From Haemaphysalis longicornis (lineage: Eukaryota; Arthropoda; Arachnida; Ixodida; Ixodidae), in assembly GCA_013339765.2 (NCBI GenBank), contig CM023448.1, positions 24,504,551 to 24,568,550 on the forward strand: a stretch of 64,000 nucleotides of DNA, given 5' to 3'. The notes under the pieces were generated by a model. That model was given only the letters and a program-made list of their open reading frames with translations. It made no database searches and was not told where the DNA came from. Position 1 is the stretch's first letter, and each line of letters starts with the position of its first letter. The position numbers and the translations under genes were made by a program. Of the stretch, positions 19,863-31,184 are shown in pieces.

Positions 19863-19935
19863 CCGCCGATAGCGTAGTGGTTATCGCACCAGACCGGTAT
19901 TCCGGAGGTCATGGGTTCGGATCCCACCTGGCGGG
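19863..19935 (+). tRNA. tRNA-like sequence (pseudo-tRNA), copy 1
   Basis: A cloverleaf can be drawn with D arm GCG..TAGTGGTTAT..CGC and B box GGTTCGGATCC, but it has one mismatch in each of the acceptor, anticodon and T stems. A TTTTTT run follows. The anticodon loop would give GGT but has C instead of the invariant U33. Probably a pseudogene or repeat-borne copy. Confidence 0.5.
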
Positions 19936-20120
19936 CATTTTTTCTCCACTTTCTTTCTTTCCAAATTCTTTATCTGTTTCAATGACCTACCACAACCTCC
20001 CCTTTGCTTTCCGAGGTTTTCTTGACTGCCAACCTTATTTCGGTTGTTATTTCTACGAGCCCCTCAATTTCCTATTCTGATTCGCTACATGCATAGCGAG
20101 GGCCCTGTTCTCTGGCAGTC

Positions 20121-20493
20121 TGGTGCCATAGGGAGCTTCAGATGGTTCAAGCGGTGGTTGACCACTCTCCGACATGTGTAGACACTCGAGTCACGGCGCG
20201 GGGATTAAAAGAGGTCCCCTTCACCCGAGAAGTCACAGTGGCACTGGCTACCACCCCTATGCACAGGAAAAAATTACATTGACATAAATACCCCGAAAGC
20301 GAGAGGAAAATCGCCCCGCCGGTAGCGTAGTGGTTATCGCACCAGACCGGTATTCTGGAGGTCGTGGGTTCAGATCCCACCTGGCGGGCATTTTTTCTCC
20401 GCTTTCTTTCTTCTTTCCAAATTCTTTATCGTTTCAATGACCTACCACAACCTCCCCTTTGCTTTCCGAGGTTTTCTTGACTGCCAACCCTTA
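20121..20493 (+). repeat. Duplicated unit, copy 2
   Basis: Direct repeat of 19658-20065 separated by only about 55 bases. It is cut at its right end by the hairpin at 20495, after CTGCCAACCCTTAT. Confidence 0.85.
20316..20388 (+). tRNA. tRNA-like sequence, copy 2 (better folded)
   Basis: Acceptor CCGCCGG/CTGGCGG (one G-T pair), TA at 8-9, D arm GCG/CGC, anticodon stem CCAGA/TCTGG with loop CCGGTAT, variable loop AGGTC, T stem GTGGG/CCCAC and B box GGTTCAGATCC, then TTTTTT. All stems pair. The loop would read anticodon GGT (Thr), but position 33 is C. It could be a real but odd tRNA gene or a tRNA-derived repeat. Confidence 0.55.
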
Positions 20494-20494
20494 T

Positions 20495-20646
20495 AGGTTA
20501 GTAGAGACAGAGACACACGAGAAGGACATTAAAAATAAAAATAAAAGTTTACTGACGTTTCAGGGAGGACTCCCTCCCTGAAACGTCAGTAAACTTTTAT
20601 TTTTATTTTTAATGTCCTTCTCGTGTGTCTCTGTCTGTACTAACCT
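20495..20646. repeat. 74 bp-arm near-perfect hairpin
   Basis: 20495-20568 is the reverse complement of 20573-20646 with a single mismatch (20504 against 20637) and a 4-base ACTC loop. The arm reads outward through TGAAACGTCAGTAAAC, an A/T-rich spacer and GAAGGACATT to AGACACACGAG. The sequence on the right continues naturally into gcgctctgtgtgcg, whereas the left flank is the duplicated tRNA-like unit. Confidence 0.95.
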
Positions 20647-20680
20647 TATTTTTTCGCGCTCTGTGTGCGTTTTTGATTTC

Positions 20681-20683
<3 letters not shown>

Positions 20684-20760
<77 letters not shown>

Positions 20761-20762
20761 AT
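20684..20762. repeat. (TA)n microsatellite
   Basis: About 38 TA units with one break (tatta), 40 bases to the right of the hairpin. Confidence 0.95.
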
Positions 20763-20769
20763 CTCGTGA

Positions 20770-21235
20770 GAGCGAGAGAGAGGGTGAACAGAGAAATCTG
20801 AGCTCTTGTCATGAAGCCGAAGGCGAAGTTTCTGACTTGTCACTACTTGCAAGCCACACTGGTGGCGATTATAAAGCTTTCGAAGTAGCCAGTTCGCCAT
20901 CGCAGCTGATAATTTATGCAGGATTACATTTGAAGACATCCGCCCCTTCTAGGCGACCGTAAGACGCCAGACCGCCAGTAAAGGGCTGTTGCCTGCTCTG
21001 AGAACCTAGTATAAACGTGATGCCTTAGTATTGTTTTTATTTTTGTACATTTACTATAATAAATATAGTCGTCTATTGCAAGTTCATCATCAACATCATA
21101 ATACCCTGAAAAGAATTTTACCGCCACCTCTCGACCGCACTCAGAAATCCACGCCTGATTTTATGGCTGCCATTTGATGTGGCGCAACGGACGATTGATA
21201 ATACAATTTTTAACGACATGATGAGGTATTTTCCC
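20770..21235. other. No recognisable gene
   Basis: Unique-looking mixed DNA. No domain, RNA or repeat structure was identified. Confidence 0.35.
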
Positions 21236-21238
21236 ACA

Positions 21239-21799
21239 TCAGTCACTTATTTTGGCCATGTAATTCCATTCGCGTTCCTTATCTATCAATATTCGTCTTC
21301 GTTTTCTATGCGGGGTACATTTTCCCAATGCGATTCCAGATGACCAGCCATAATACCACCACACAGACCCATTCCACCATGAGTAGAACTTGGCCACGAT
21401 TTCTATACAAATTAGCCAGGCCGTTAATACGTAAAAAGGATAGATGAGGCAAGATGTGACTAAAAGATACCAGGTGTAAGGTCCACTTATGAGATCTGCG
21501 GCCAGGCGCCCGGGCTGCGCGTGAGAACCCGCCACTCTATCTGGGGGCTCAGCATTGTGCACTCTACGCCGCAGCCGTCGCCAGTTCGTCACGGCGCGCA
21601 CGGGAGACGAATTTTCTGGCCCACCGAATGCCATGGGGATAATCCCCCATTGAAAACGCAGACGGCGCCGCCGGATTCGGAGAATCGGCGACATGACGCG
21701 CGGAGAAGGTGGAATTACCGGCATCGAAGCGCGCGCTGCGCGGGACACCATTGTTAACGCGCCCCGGTCGGCACGGTGCACTGTCGCCGCCTTTCGCAC
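21239..21799 (-). CDS. Possible first coding exon of a membrane-anchored protein
   Basis: The frame is open for 186 codons. The first two thirds are Arg/Pro-rich and CpG-dense, like 5' exon/CpG-island sequence. A hydrophobic stretch follows (WYLLVTSCLIYPFYVLTAWL then ICIEIVAKFY), and then SWWNGSVWWYYGW. A membrane anchor near the N-terminus is what epoxide hydrolase 4-type proteins have, and the terminal exon of such a gene lies 2 kb upstream on the same strand. This could therefore be exon 1 of a tandem paralogue or of an unrelated gene. The real start is uncertain (an internal ATG at residue 17 is as good), and no convincing splice donor was fixed before the stop. Confidence 0.35.
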   Translation of the reverse strand: MRKAATVHRADRGALTMVSRAARASMPVIPPSPRVMSPILRIRRRRLRFQWGIIPMAFGGPENSSPVRAVTNWRRLRRRVHNAEPPDRVAGSHAQPGRLAADLISGPYTWYLLVTSCLIYPFYVLTAWLICIEIVAKFYSWWNGSVWWYYGWSSGIALGKCTPHRKRRRILIDKEREWNYMAKISD

Positions 21800-21889
21800 T
21801 CACCCCGCGGGGTCGCGCGCACTTGCTCGTCCGCGAGCGTGCCGTTGACCCAAATATGGCGGCGCCTCATTGAATATTCCGTAGCGCAC

Positions 21890-22500
21890 TGAGTTACAGC
21901 TGTCTACGCGAATTTGGGCACTCCCTTACGCGTGTACGAACGCTACAGGGGCGTTCCCGAGAGAGTGTGATCACGAGGTGTTATAAGGCCGAACTTGGCC
22001 GTTAGAAATCGTTCTTGTCTGAGCGCTGAGCTGGGAAGTTCCCGGCGGGACAAGGAGTCTCGACCGTTGAAGCTAGGTTGGGATTTGTGAGCCCCTAGGC
22101 TAGAGGTTAAGATCGCGTCGGAAGTTTAGGTACAGCGCCGTACCGAGAACTAGACGGATCTTGCGGCGAGAAGAGTCTCGGCCGTCGTTTCTCGAGCGGT
22201 TTGTGCACGCGCCGAGGATAGGAGAGTTAGACGAAGTTGAGAAGCTAGAGTGATTTGTGTTCACTTGGAGTTAGCGTCTAGCTGAATTTTGACGCTTTTC
22301 CTTTTATTACTCATGTACCCACTTTTCCTGCTGTAAATAGCTGTATATAAACTATTCGTTTCACTTAATCAACCCCAACGCCTCGAGTTCGTCAATTCGA
22401 CCGCCGCCTCCAAGAACTTCAACACCATCGCCCTGCCAGCCTCCTGCCAAATCAACCGGAGCCCGGGCGATTGGGTTCCTGATCGACACCTGACTTCGGG
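21890..22500 (+). repeat. Probable solo LTR or LTR remnant
   Basis: CpG-rich left part, then TATATAAAC at 22344-22352 and a C/A-rich right part (CAACGCCTCGAGTTCGTCAA, CCGGAGCCCGGGCGA). This is the U3-TATA-R-U5 layout of tick LTR elements. No internal domain follows and no second copy occurs in the window, so boundaries are approximate. Confidence 0.45.
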
Positions 22501-23748
22501 AAAACGAACCACGACAATCTTTACTCCAGGGTTGTGCGTCATTCCCTCGTCCGACATGCATTAAAGCCTTTCGGTTCTGCATCGCTTGTTTGAAGACATA
22601 CCAGCGCCGATAACAGCTCTTCGCCAAGCCCATCACATTCACAGTTGCCAGGCATGACTCTCTTGTCTCATTTTTCAGTACAGTCACACGCGCGGCAATG
22701 CTCTCTCGATTGGGATGGTCTCCCTCGATGCAGGAGAGGGAAAATGACCAGAAATGATGAAGTGGACCGCCTCGCCTTCGACGTAGGTGCACAAGTGTAT
22801 GGCGGAAGGTGGTCCCAAGGCCCCATTGGCCAACATGTAACTACATCGATGCACCGCCAACCCGTGTGTGTCTCCTGGTCTGACCATGTAAGAATACAGG
22901 GTCAGTGAGCAATTTTCAATGGTAAAAAAATTATCAATTACTAAAGTAACAAGAAAGGTGAGAATTATAGAAAACAACAGTAGAGAGATAATTAAGAATA
23001 AGAATGATCAGATAGGAGAAGCAATATTGAAAATACTTTAGTAAAAACCACGCCAGGGTCTAATAAGAATTCAAATACTTTCAAATCAGGACAGAGAATT
23101 TGCTTCTCAGGATTTTCTTCGGTGTGTATACGTTGCATTCTGCTTACAATATTGTTGAGACGGCAAATAAATTTGTCTTATAAGGCGCTGCTTCTCCCGC
23201 ACGTGTCTGGCAGGAATTGGGCATTCACTCCTGGAAACACCGAAGTCTGAGGCTCACCTTTTCTTGGCGTCATCTACTGGTCATTTACCTCTAAAGCATA
23301 CACGCTTTATTGCATGTTCCCTGGCATTCTTTACACTTTGTTCGGAGGATCTAGACCCGTTATTTTCGCACGAAGGTTATTGTGTTTCCTGTATTAGAAT
23401 GTAGAAACTGGTCGCAAGCCGTTCTCGTTACGGGATGACAGACGTTTCTTGTCATGAAAGCTACTGTAAACCTGCAGTTCCTGCTGCACCTACATTTCCG
23501 CTCCTGCTGCACCAATAAATACAGAAAAAATATTTTGTATTGATGCTTCGGAACATTGGGCATAATTTTCACGAATTGTTCAGGTGTTAGGAACTGTTAA
23601 AAGAACACACAACCCGGAGTGCAAGACAGTTGACAAAAAATTTGAAGAATATTCACAAGAAATTTACAAATACGCTCATCGTCATACCAGTCATGACTTC
23701 GCAATAACACAATTTAAGAAAAAAAAGACAGCATACAGAAAATGTCTT
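22500..23748. other. Mostly non-coding; downstream flank of the hydrolase exon
   Basis: A minus-strand frame at 22361-22792 (143 codons) overlaps the LTR remnant. A second one (22684-22977) contains YVEGEAVHFIISG, faintly like the C-terminal part of a LINE ORF2, too weak to call. 22900-23748 is AT-rich and would include the 3' UTR of the hydrolase gene; no canonical AATAAA was noted close to the stop on that strand. Confidence 0.35.
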
Positions 23749-24164
23749 TTATTCTGCAAGACTTGTTGGAAAGGTCACATTGTGTGGAACACCAGGAATA
23801 CTGTGTGAAATCTTTCCTGCCGAAGGCTCTGAAGATTCCTCGCAAAACTTGGCATCTTTTGGTATCTTGGAAGGATCTCTTTGCTGGAGGCGCGCTTTTT
23901 CATTTTTTGCAAACTGTCGGATATAAGAATTGACCTGGCTGTAGCACACCCTGAGTGGCCAGTGACCAACTCCGGAAAAGTACACAACTCTCGAGTTCAT
24001 TACCCACTCTCGATTGAACTGAGCGATAGCGCTGGAAAGAAAGGCGTCCGTATCACCCCAGAGGATAAGAGCCGTGCGATTAATTTTTCTGTAGGGAAAG
24101 GCATTCAAGTTGTCGCTGTCATTATTAAAAGCACGATAGTAGTTCAAGGCAGCAGTAAGGGCAC
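23749..24164 (-). CDS. Epoxide hydrolase 4-type alpha/beta hydrolase, terminal exon
   Basis: The exon starts after a pyrimidine-rich CAG acceptor (24165-24167) and reads GALTAALNYYRAF, then ALILWGDTDAFLSSAIAQFN and NSRVVYFSGVGHWPLR, then QVNSYIRQFAKNEKARLQ, to a TAA. In EPHX4-type hydrolases the acidic member of the triad lies in LLWG..DAF and the catalytic His in the GHW motif; both are present. The protein opens epoxide rings, usually at membranes. The C-terminal tail of about 45 residues after QFAKNEKARL is longer than in vertebrate EPHX4. No frame damage. The upstream exon with the nucleophile is most likely 47303-47480; an exon for the cap domain is missing from the intervening sequence as I read it. 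Confidence 0.85.
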
Positions 24165-24167
24165 CTG

Positions 24168-26111
24168 AAAAACAAAAGAAGAAATTTGGCGCTGAGCCAC
24201 AACTCTATTCCCATCGATGATACAGTTCTATTTTCCTCAGCATTACACCAGACACCTGATTCCTATTAAAGTACTCATCTACATTGCCTAACTGAATGAT
24301 TGGCTGAAGCACGCATTTACAACTGTAGGGATTTTCCTTTTTAAATTCTTGGTCATAAAATTCAACCCTACATTTTGTTTGAAAACAAATTTAATCTTAT
24401 TTTGTGGATAAAAAATATACCCAGTTTTTTTTAAATATATCTGAAGTGCTAAAAACAATATGTACAGGTCTGTTTTAGAAGAGCTGACTGGTGGAAACGT
24501 CAGCTTCAGTTTATAAAAAAAAGAGCAGCTAAAATATATGTTGAACCACAAATTCTCCGCTTGGGAACAACTGCGAGAATTACTCTACAAGGTAGTAATA
24601 TCATTCTCTTTTGATTTTACACTACCGGCAGAGGATGGCTTTAGATAGCCAAAAGTTCACTTTCCTACAATTGACTGAGATTCGACACATCAGCGTAGCA
24701 ACACCCACTTAACCACGGGGAGAACGCTATGATGTTTCCTCTCTTCCCCACAAGAAACGACCAAAATGCTCGTGTGTTGCTGAACCATGTGAACAGTACG
24801 GTTTGTGTATAGCAAACCATGTTGCAAAAAGCGAGATATGCGCTTTATTGTCTACTTTTGTCACCGTGTATACCACCACCAACACATGCTTATGCTGCTG
24901 CATTTGTTTTACCTGTATACAATGTGTACCTTACTGATACCAGCAATCATTGTTTTGGGAGAAATGGCATCCAGCGCCAGCTATAGCCCCCCACCACGCT
25001 TAGCTGGGGAGCATACTGTGATACCACGAAGTGGCCACACCTCACCCCGGTTGAAGTTGCCCTAAAATTATTATCATGTTTATTCCAACACAATGGTTCA
25101 GCAGAGAACACAGGCAAAAAGCCACCTCGGGCTTGATGAGGCCTATGCCTTATATACCGGCAAATCAGCAGTTGCAATGCACATTCAAATACACGTAGAA
25201 AACAATTTTGCAGGCTGAATCGAAAAAGACATAGGGAAACGTGGAGGTACAAAAACAATATGGTGGCACACTTAGCCATGATATTTGAAACTGAACTGGC
25301 ATAATTACGTTGGAACAAAAATAACTTTCAGGCACACTTAGCCCGTATTTATACACTGACCTACAAAATAATTATGTGCAAAACAAGAGGAATGTTTCGG
25401 CGAACTTATCCCTAAAAATACCCTGAAATAAAAAGCCGTAATTTCTTACGAACAAAAACAACCAGAGGCACGGTAACGCAAACAGAAACATAAAAATTCT
25501 AAATGTATTTAGCGATCATAATGAACCGGACTATACAATAAATTTGAGGTTGTAAAGCTGCTAAAGAATTTATTGCGGTCGGTACGGCAGAGCAGGGCAT
25601 TTTTTTATGTAATTTTTTGTTCGTAGAGAATATTCCACATATGCCCGCAAAGAGCATCGTAGGCTTATGGACGGGTAGCTAAACCAGCGAGCTGTGTAAA
25701 GTATAGGTCGTTGTTCTTGATATATATTTTGTATCGCGCAAGTACTACTGACTAATATGATTCATGTACAGGAACCAGTTCAACCATCCAAAAAATGGGG
25801 AATGTGTGCTCGTTGTACACTACATTTTCAATTGCCCTAATGGCCTTTCTTTGGAATCTATGGATTTATTGATATCTGTAGAGGTTGTGGTACCATACAA
25901 GGAAACAATACCGTAAGGTTGAGCACAAAAGTAATTATATATTAGTAATTGTATATTCACGGCGACAACAAATGTAAGCGGCACAGCCCGTGAGCCTACG
26001 AGAGAGTTTTGAACAGGTGGCGTCAACTTAAACATTCCAATACGTGTTTCCGTGAAAGAGAACACAAATACTTTTACGTTTCAACTAGTTCGATAATTAC
26101 ATGCCCTACGT
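24168..26111. other. Likely intron; no gene seen
   Basis: AT-rich sequence upstream (in gene direction) of the terminal hydrolase exon. Frames up to 123 codons (24947-25318, minus) carry no motif. Confidence 0.4.
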
Positions 26112-26567
26112 GTTACATGGACCCTGCAACGGTTTTCTCAAACTTTTTCAAATCCTAAATGCTTGCTGAACGCAGTCACCCAACACACCCAGTACCTAGA
26201 TTGGGCGGTCGCAAAGAACCTCAGCCAAAAATGACTGCTCTATGCCCATCAGATAACTTGGCAACTCGCTCAAAATATTTTTCCCTCTTTCCCGGCCTTG
26301 GAGTTCTTCGACGGCTTGAATTACGTCATTGAGGCCGTGTAGCGGCTGCTGGCCGGTTTTCTTTCAGATGCAGCAATGAACGCTTTTCGAATGCAACTTC
26401 AAAAATAAAGCTACAAAAACTAAGCAGAAACGGAAGGCGTATCTGCTGCGACGAGCAAATCACGCAGGGCCGCTCCATAATGGCGATAACTAGAGCTTTC
26501 GCAGTGCTTCCAGACGCCAAGGAAAGAGTCCAAAGCGTTTATCGTAAGTTTTGGAGGGTCCCTTTAA
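26112..26567. mobile_element. Short TTAA-type MITE
   Basis: The left end reads GGACCCTGCAACGGTTTTC after a degraded TTAC; the right end reads TTTTGGAGGGTCCC then TTTAA. Ends are inverted (GGACCCT/AGGGTCC) and the right one abuts TTAA, as in non-autonomous piggyBac-like elements. It differs from the three larger TTAA elements in this window. Confidence 0.45.
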
Positions 26568-27984
26568 CGTAGCTCCGAGTCAACTGAAATGTTTCGGATA
26601 CAAATACTAGAGCTGTGGTTTTGGGAACGTTTATAAACAAATATTTACTTATGGTCCACGTTTTCAACTTTAGCAAAGTTCTCTTCCCCTTTATTTCAAG
26701 TCAGGGTAAAGTTCGTTCTACGAAATACAGACAGTGTATTTGGCGTATAGTATTATGCTACACTTTCTGTCAATGTTTGCAATATCATTTGTAATATAAA
26801 TGAAAAACAACGGTCTAGAGCAATGGTCAAATCACATACGATGATACCTTTCTGTACACCAGCTACCAAAGCAAAATTTATTTATAGTGATTTATGATAA
26901 TTTGCTGCTTCCGATCACACGAATAACTATTTAAAACCGCAAGAAAGGTACATCGAAACCAAAACTGGTAAGTTTTAAAATTTTATGTCATATTCGACCG
27001 AATGCTTTAGAGCAATCGATAAAAAATTCTAAATCATAGGTTCCTTTTTCGAAAGTCTAGTACTTTATCCTTTTTTAACAATGATGCGGCTTTACTACAT
27101 CAAATTTGCATGCAGCCGAATAGAAACAGGACATTGGTCATACGTTGATTTATAAAAGTTGACATTCTTTTGGAATCAACCCTTCGATTAATTGGCAAAA
27201 TATTGGTATTACTCATACAGCTCAGCAGGTCAAGATGTCATTCATATCACCACTCTTCAAAGTTACGGAAAACTTCGCTGTCTCTAACATATTTCCGAAT
27301 TTACCCTGTGAAAAGGTGAAATTTGCTATAAACTAACACTGACACAGGTGCTATATTTACAAGTGGAAGATATCGCTCTGATTTCTCTCACATCGGTCGG
27401 ACATAAAGATGCCCGTTCTCGCACATTGGGGATTAAAAAGGTCTGTGGTATGGGGAATGGATACAATTTGGGATAGAGATAAAGTAATCATTGAGCGCAA
27501 TGGCTAGGCTCTTCGGGTTTTTTTGTTCTCTGTGGAATGTAATTTCCGAAACCGCAGTGCATTTATTTGAAGACCGAGTCAGGGTAATGTTCAGGCGCTT
27601 CCAGATAGCTTAAGAACTGCGAGTGCCCTCATTGCCAAAGAAGTTGTGAAAGTATAAAAGTTTACTTTTTTGTATAGGTTTAAATTGTGAAGCCAGTATA
27701 CCTCAAACCTCTCAAGGAAAATTTCGTAACCGCGTCAGCAGAAAACTTCCAGACGACTACTGGCTACACAAACAAACATCCCAGGCTACCTCTGGCTTCT
27801 GGCAACAACCCTGCGAGGTATCAAACCTGGGCATGCATAGAGAAGAGACTAAGCTACGCTCACACAGAGAGACCGAGGAGAAAGACGGTGGTTTAGATTC
27901 AGCATTTGGGGAGGTGAAGGGCGCTCTTGGTGGCGACGCCACTGAACAAGAGTGAGGGGGAAGAAGAGAGAGTTGGACGCCAGG
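26568..27984. other. Likely intron; no gene seen
   Basis: AT-rich, without frames of interest apart from a 69-codon one at 27687-27896. No repeat structure identified. Confidence 0.4.
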
Positions 27985-28031
27985 TCAGTTCAGTTCATGT
28001 AAAACTTTATATTGAGGTGAGGGGAAGGGAA

Positions 28032-31000
28032 TTAAAGGGAGAAATTTGGGTGAGTTCCTCTTTCCAGGGCCCCAGAAGCTTGTGCCCCGGCCCAGGCTCT
28101 GTCGATCAGCTGGCGCTGGTCTTCAAGGCCCTCGCTTGGCCCAGAGTCGCCCTGCCACGTTTCTAGTGAATGATGGTGGGATTGTTCTGTGTTGCGGAGT
28201 ATAACTGGCAATTCCATATGGTGTGGAAAAGGGTGGCTTTTTTGCATTGCAAAATTCAAAACAGTCCCTACTAAATCTGTCTGGGAACATAGCGCCAGCC
28301 TTGATTTGTGTGGGAATGTGTTGGTTTGTATTCTTCTCAGTGTTTGTGCATCGTGGGCGTTTAGGGGCGCCATGTGAGGAGCGGGGTAGCGGTTCTCCTT
28401 TCAAGTTTTTTTCTTTTTAAACGTTCTCCGTAGGTGTCGTATGGTGGAAGGGCGTAGGAGTGGTCTCGTCGCTGCGGTTCGTAAGACTTCTCGCAAGCGA
28501 GTCAGCGTTCTCGCTTCCTTCCAAGCCTTCGTGCGCTGGGCACCATGTAATGTTGTGTACACGGTCAACTCCTTGGATGATATGTTTAGAGCGAATGGGT
28601 ATTACTCCGGCAGTGATGTTTTTGATAGCTCTTGTCGAGTCCGTGATGATGTTTAAGCTCCTGTCAGTTTGCTTCTCTCCCATCTGATAGCCATCAGAAC
28701 AAGCACTGGTTTCGGCTTCATCAGTGTCCTGTTTTCTAAGGGTGGCGTAGTCTATGGGGGAGCCTTTGAAGTCGACAACTGCTGCAATGGAAGAGCCGTG
28801 TGGTCCCTTACTTGCGTCAGTGTAGACAGTGTTTACATGATTTCCGAACTTTCTTCTTAGAAAATTTGTCCTTGCTATTCTCCTTTCCTTGTTGAAGGTT
28901 TTGTCCATGTGTTTGGGTATAGGTAGGGTTTTTATTCCCTTCCTTTGGTTTGGTGATAGTTCTATCGTTCTATTCAAGAATTCTTTTTCTGCCGGAGAGC
29001 CAATGTTCGCTAGGATTGCTCGGCCTGTGCGAGTTTTGAGTAGTCGTTCTTTTTGGTTAGCGAGCACTGCATCCCTTATTTCTTCGAATGTGTTGCACAC
29101 TCCGAGGTCGTACAGCTTTTGATTAGCTGTGTAGATTGGGAGGCCGAGTGCAGTTTTATAGGCTGTTCTAATTGTCGCATCGATCTTATTGAGGTGGTTA
29201 CCCTTTAGAATGTGGAAGGGTAGGCTGTAAGCTACTCTGCTAATTATTAGGGCTTGGGTAATCCTCAGCGTGTCCTCTTCTCTCATTCCATTTCGGGTTC
29301 TGGTGATTCTTCTTATAATCTTAGCTAATTGTTGGGTGGTTTTGGCGACTCTTTTTAGAGTTTCGTCGGCTCCGTTGTTGCGTTGGATTATCATGCCCAA
29401 GATTCTTATTTGGCTTCTCTCAGGGATTGGTTTCGAGTCGATGTAGAGTAACGTTTTCTTTTCATGGCCTAAGGGGAATACTCTGACTAGCTCTCATTTT
29501 TCAGGGGCGCATTGCAACCCGTTGTTGGCCGCAAGTTCTGTAATTTCATTGATTGCGTTTTGCAGCGTTTGGATTTTTTTATTTCTGTTGCCTTTTTTTG
29601 TCCATAGGGTGATATCATCCGCGTAAATTGCAGCCCCGATTTGGTCGTATTCTGTGATTCTTTTTGCTATCTCTATCATAGTGATGTTAAAGAGAAGCGG
29701 TGAGATGATAGATCCCTGTGGTGTGCCTTTGTTGGGCATGTCAAAGAGATCTGACTTCGTGTCTCCAATGCAAATGGTAGCCGTTCTGTCGGACAGGAAT
29801 GCTTTCACGTAGCGGAATGTTCTATCTCCGCATTCTAGCCTCTCTGGAGCTGTCAATATGGCGTCGTGTGTCATGTTATCGAAAGCCTCCTTTGAGGTCT
29901 AGTTCCAGGATAAATTGTTCCCCTTCTTCCTTCTTTTTGAAGATATCGTGCTGGAGTTGGATAAAAGCGTCCTGTGTAGCTAGGCCTTTCCGGAAGCCTA
30001 TCATGCAGTGGGGGAATGAATTTTTCATTTCGAGATGTTTGGAAAGCCTGTTATGATTTTTTCCTAGAGTTTTCACAGACACGAGGTTCGTGAGATTGGC
30101 CTCAAGTTGCCAATGTCAGGTGGTTTGCCTGGCTTCGGTATGGTTATTATTTCGGAGTGTTTCCAGGATGGTGGTATTGTACCGGGTATCCAGATTTTAC
30201 CCGTCTTTTCATAACCTGTTGCTTTTCTGTCTTTTCCATTTTTAACTAGTTTGGCTCTTTTGTCCCTATATTCGCTAGGTATCTGTCAATGCAGGCGAAG
30301 GTTTGATCTTCCAGACGGCTTTGGTTGCTTTGTTGTGTTCATCTAAGATTTTATGCTCCATTCGTCTATGTCATGAATGTCGTCGTCAGGGCACTCGCTG
30401 CTGAGGGCTGCTCTGAATTTGTCCCAGTCAGTAATTTTCTGTTTCCTGCCTTTATTTTTGCACCAACTGGTTTTGGTGGTGATGCGAATGATATCATGGT
30501 CACTTCCCAGGTTTTCTTTGGTATTTATCCATGTAGTACATTTGTCCGATCCTCTTGTGAAGGTTAGATCGGGACATGTGTCCCTGGAGCGGCAGTTACC
30601 GTTACGCGTTGGGGTTTCGATTTCATTGATGTACATAAAGTCGTAGTATTCTGCTGTGGTTAGAATGTTTCCTCCTTTCTTAGAGTTAAAGTTGTAGTCC
30701 CATTCCTTGTTGGGGCGTTGAAGTCTCCTGTGATGAGGATATTATTATTTCTGGCTCTTTGGTGCAATTCTTTAAATATTGGATCGAAGTCTTCATCTGG
30801 GCTGGATGGTGGGCTGTAGATGTTTAGTAAAAAGAGGCTTTCTTTCCGCGAGAGTTGGGTATTATTTCGACGATGTTTGCTGAGGGGGATCGTGAGATAG
30901 CCTTGTACTCAATCGCCGTGATGTCTTTTTTCACGTATATTGCGGCACGTTGGTCAGGGGATAACGAAGTTCTAGTGTATCCTTTAAGACCGACTTGCGA

Positions 31001-31184
31001 ATTTAGTTCTTGTAGGCAGAGTATATCTGGTTTGGGGATCTTTTGTGTCGATGAAAGTTTCAAGTGAGCTTTTCTTGCTTATGATACCTCTGCAGTTCCA
31101 CTGCCATATAAGGAGTTGTTCTTTTGGTGGGCTATCCCTGTTTCTAGTGACAGGTGTTCTACGGGTCTTCCTCCTCGTCATCAT
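28032..31184 (-). pseudogene. LINE ORF2: endonuclease, reverse transcriptase, RNase H (broken)
   Basis: Starts at ATGATG overlapping the end of ORF1 by 26 bases in another frame. Endonuclease: LLIWQWNCRGI, DILCLQEL, ITGDFNAP, GSDHDIIRI (catalytic Asn, Glu, Asp, and SDH). RT: IGFRKGLATQDAF, LELDLKGGFR (the usual GAF is GGF), KGTPQGSIISPLLFN, AAIYADDITLW (catalytic YADD, about 29614-29625). RNase H: VYTDASKGPHG, DEAETSA, IITDSTRAI, ITWCPAHEGLEGSENADSL (all acidic positions kept). Tail: QTNTFP.KSRL...QHRTIP. Frameshifts or stops lie at about 31080, 30690, 30250-30660, 29880, 29494 and 28400-28420. The RT C-terminus to RNase H part (29400-28417) is open for 327 codons. Not functional. Confidence 0.85.

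Larger units (their letters stand above)
19658..20065 (+). repeat. Duplicated unit, copy 1
   Basis: Starts TGGTGCCATAGGGAGCTT and runs through ACACTCGAGTCACGGCGCGG, a 23-base G homopolymer (19834-19856), a tRNA-like sequence, a T6 run, and TTTCCGAGGTTTTCTTGACT. Copy 2 at 20121-20493 has the same parts in the same order with small indels and no G run. Confidence 0.85.

Noticed and set aside
20316..20388. Functional tRNA-Thr(GGT) gene
   Set aside because: The cloverleaf pairs, but position 33 is C and the sequence lies in a duplicated unit whose other copy is decayed, so I call it tRNA-like only.
22361..22792. 143-codon minus-strand frame
   Set aside because: It overlaps the antisense of an LTR-like end and has no clear domain; only a faint LINE-like segment in a neighbouring frame.
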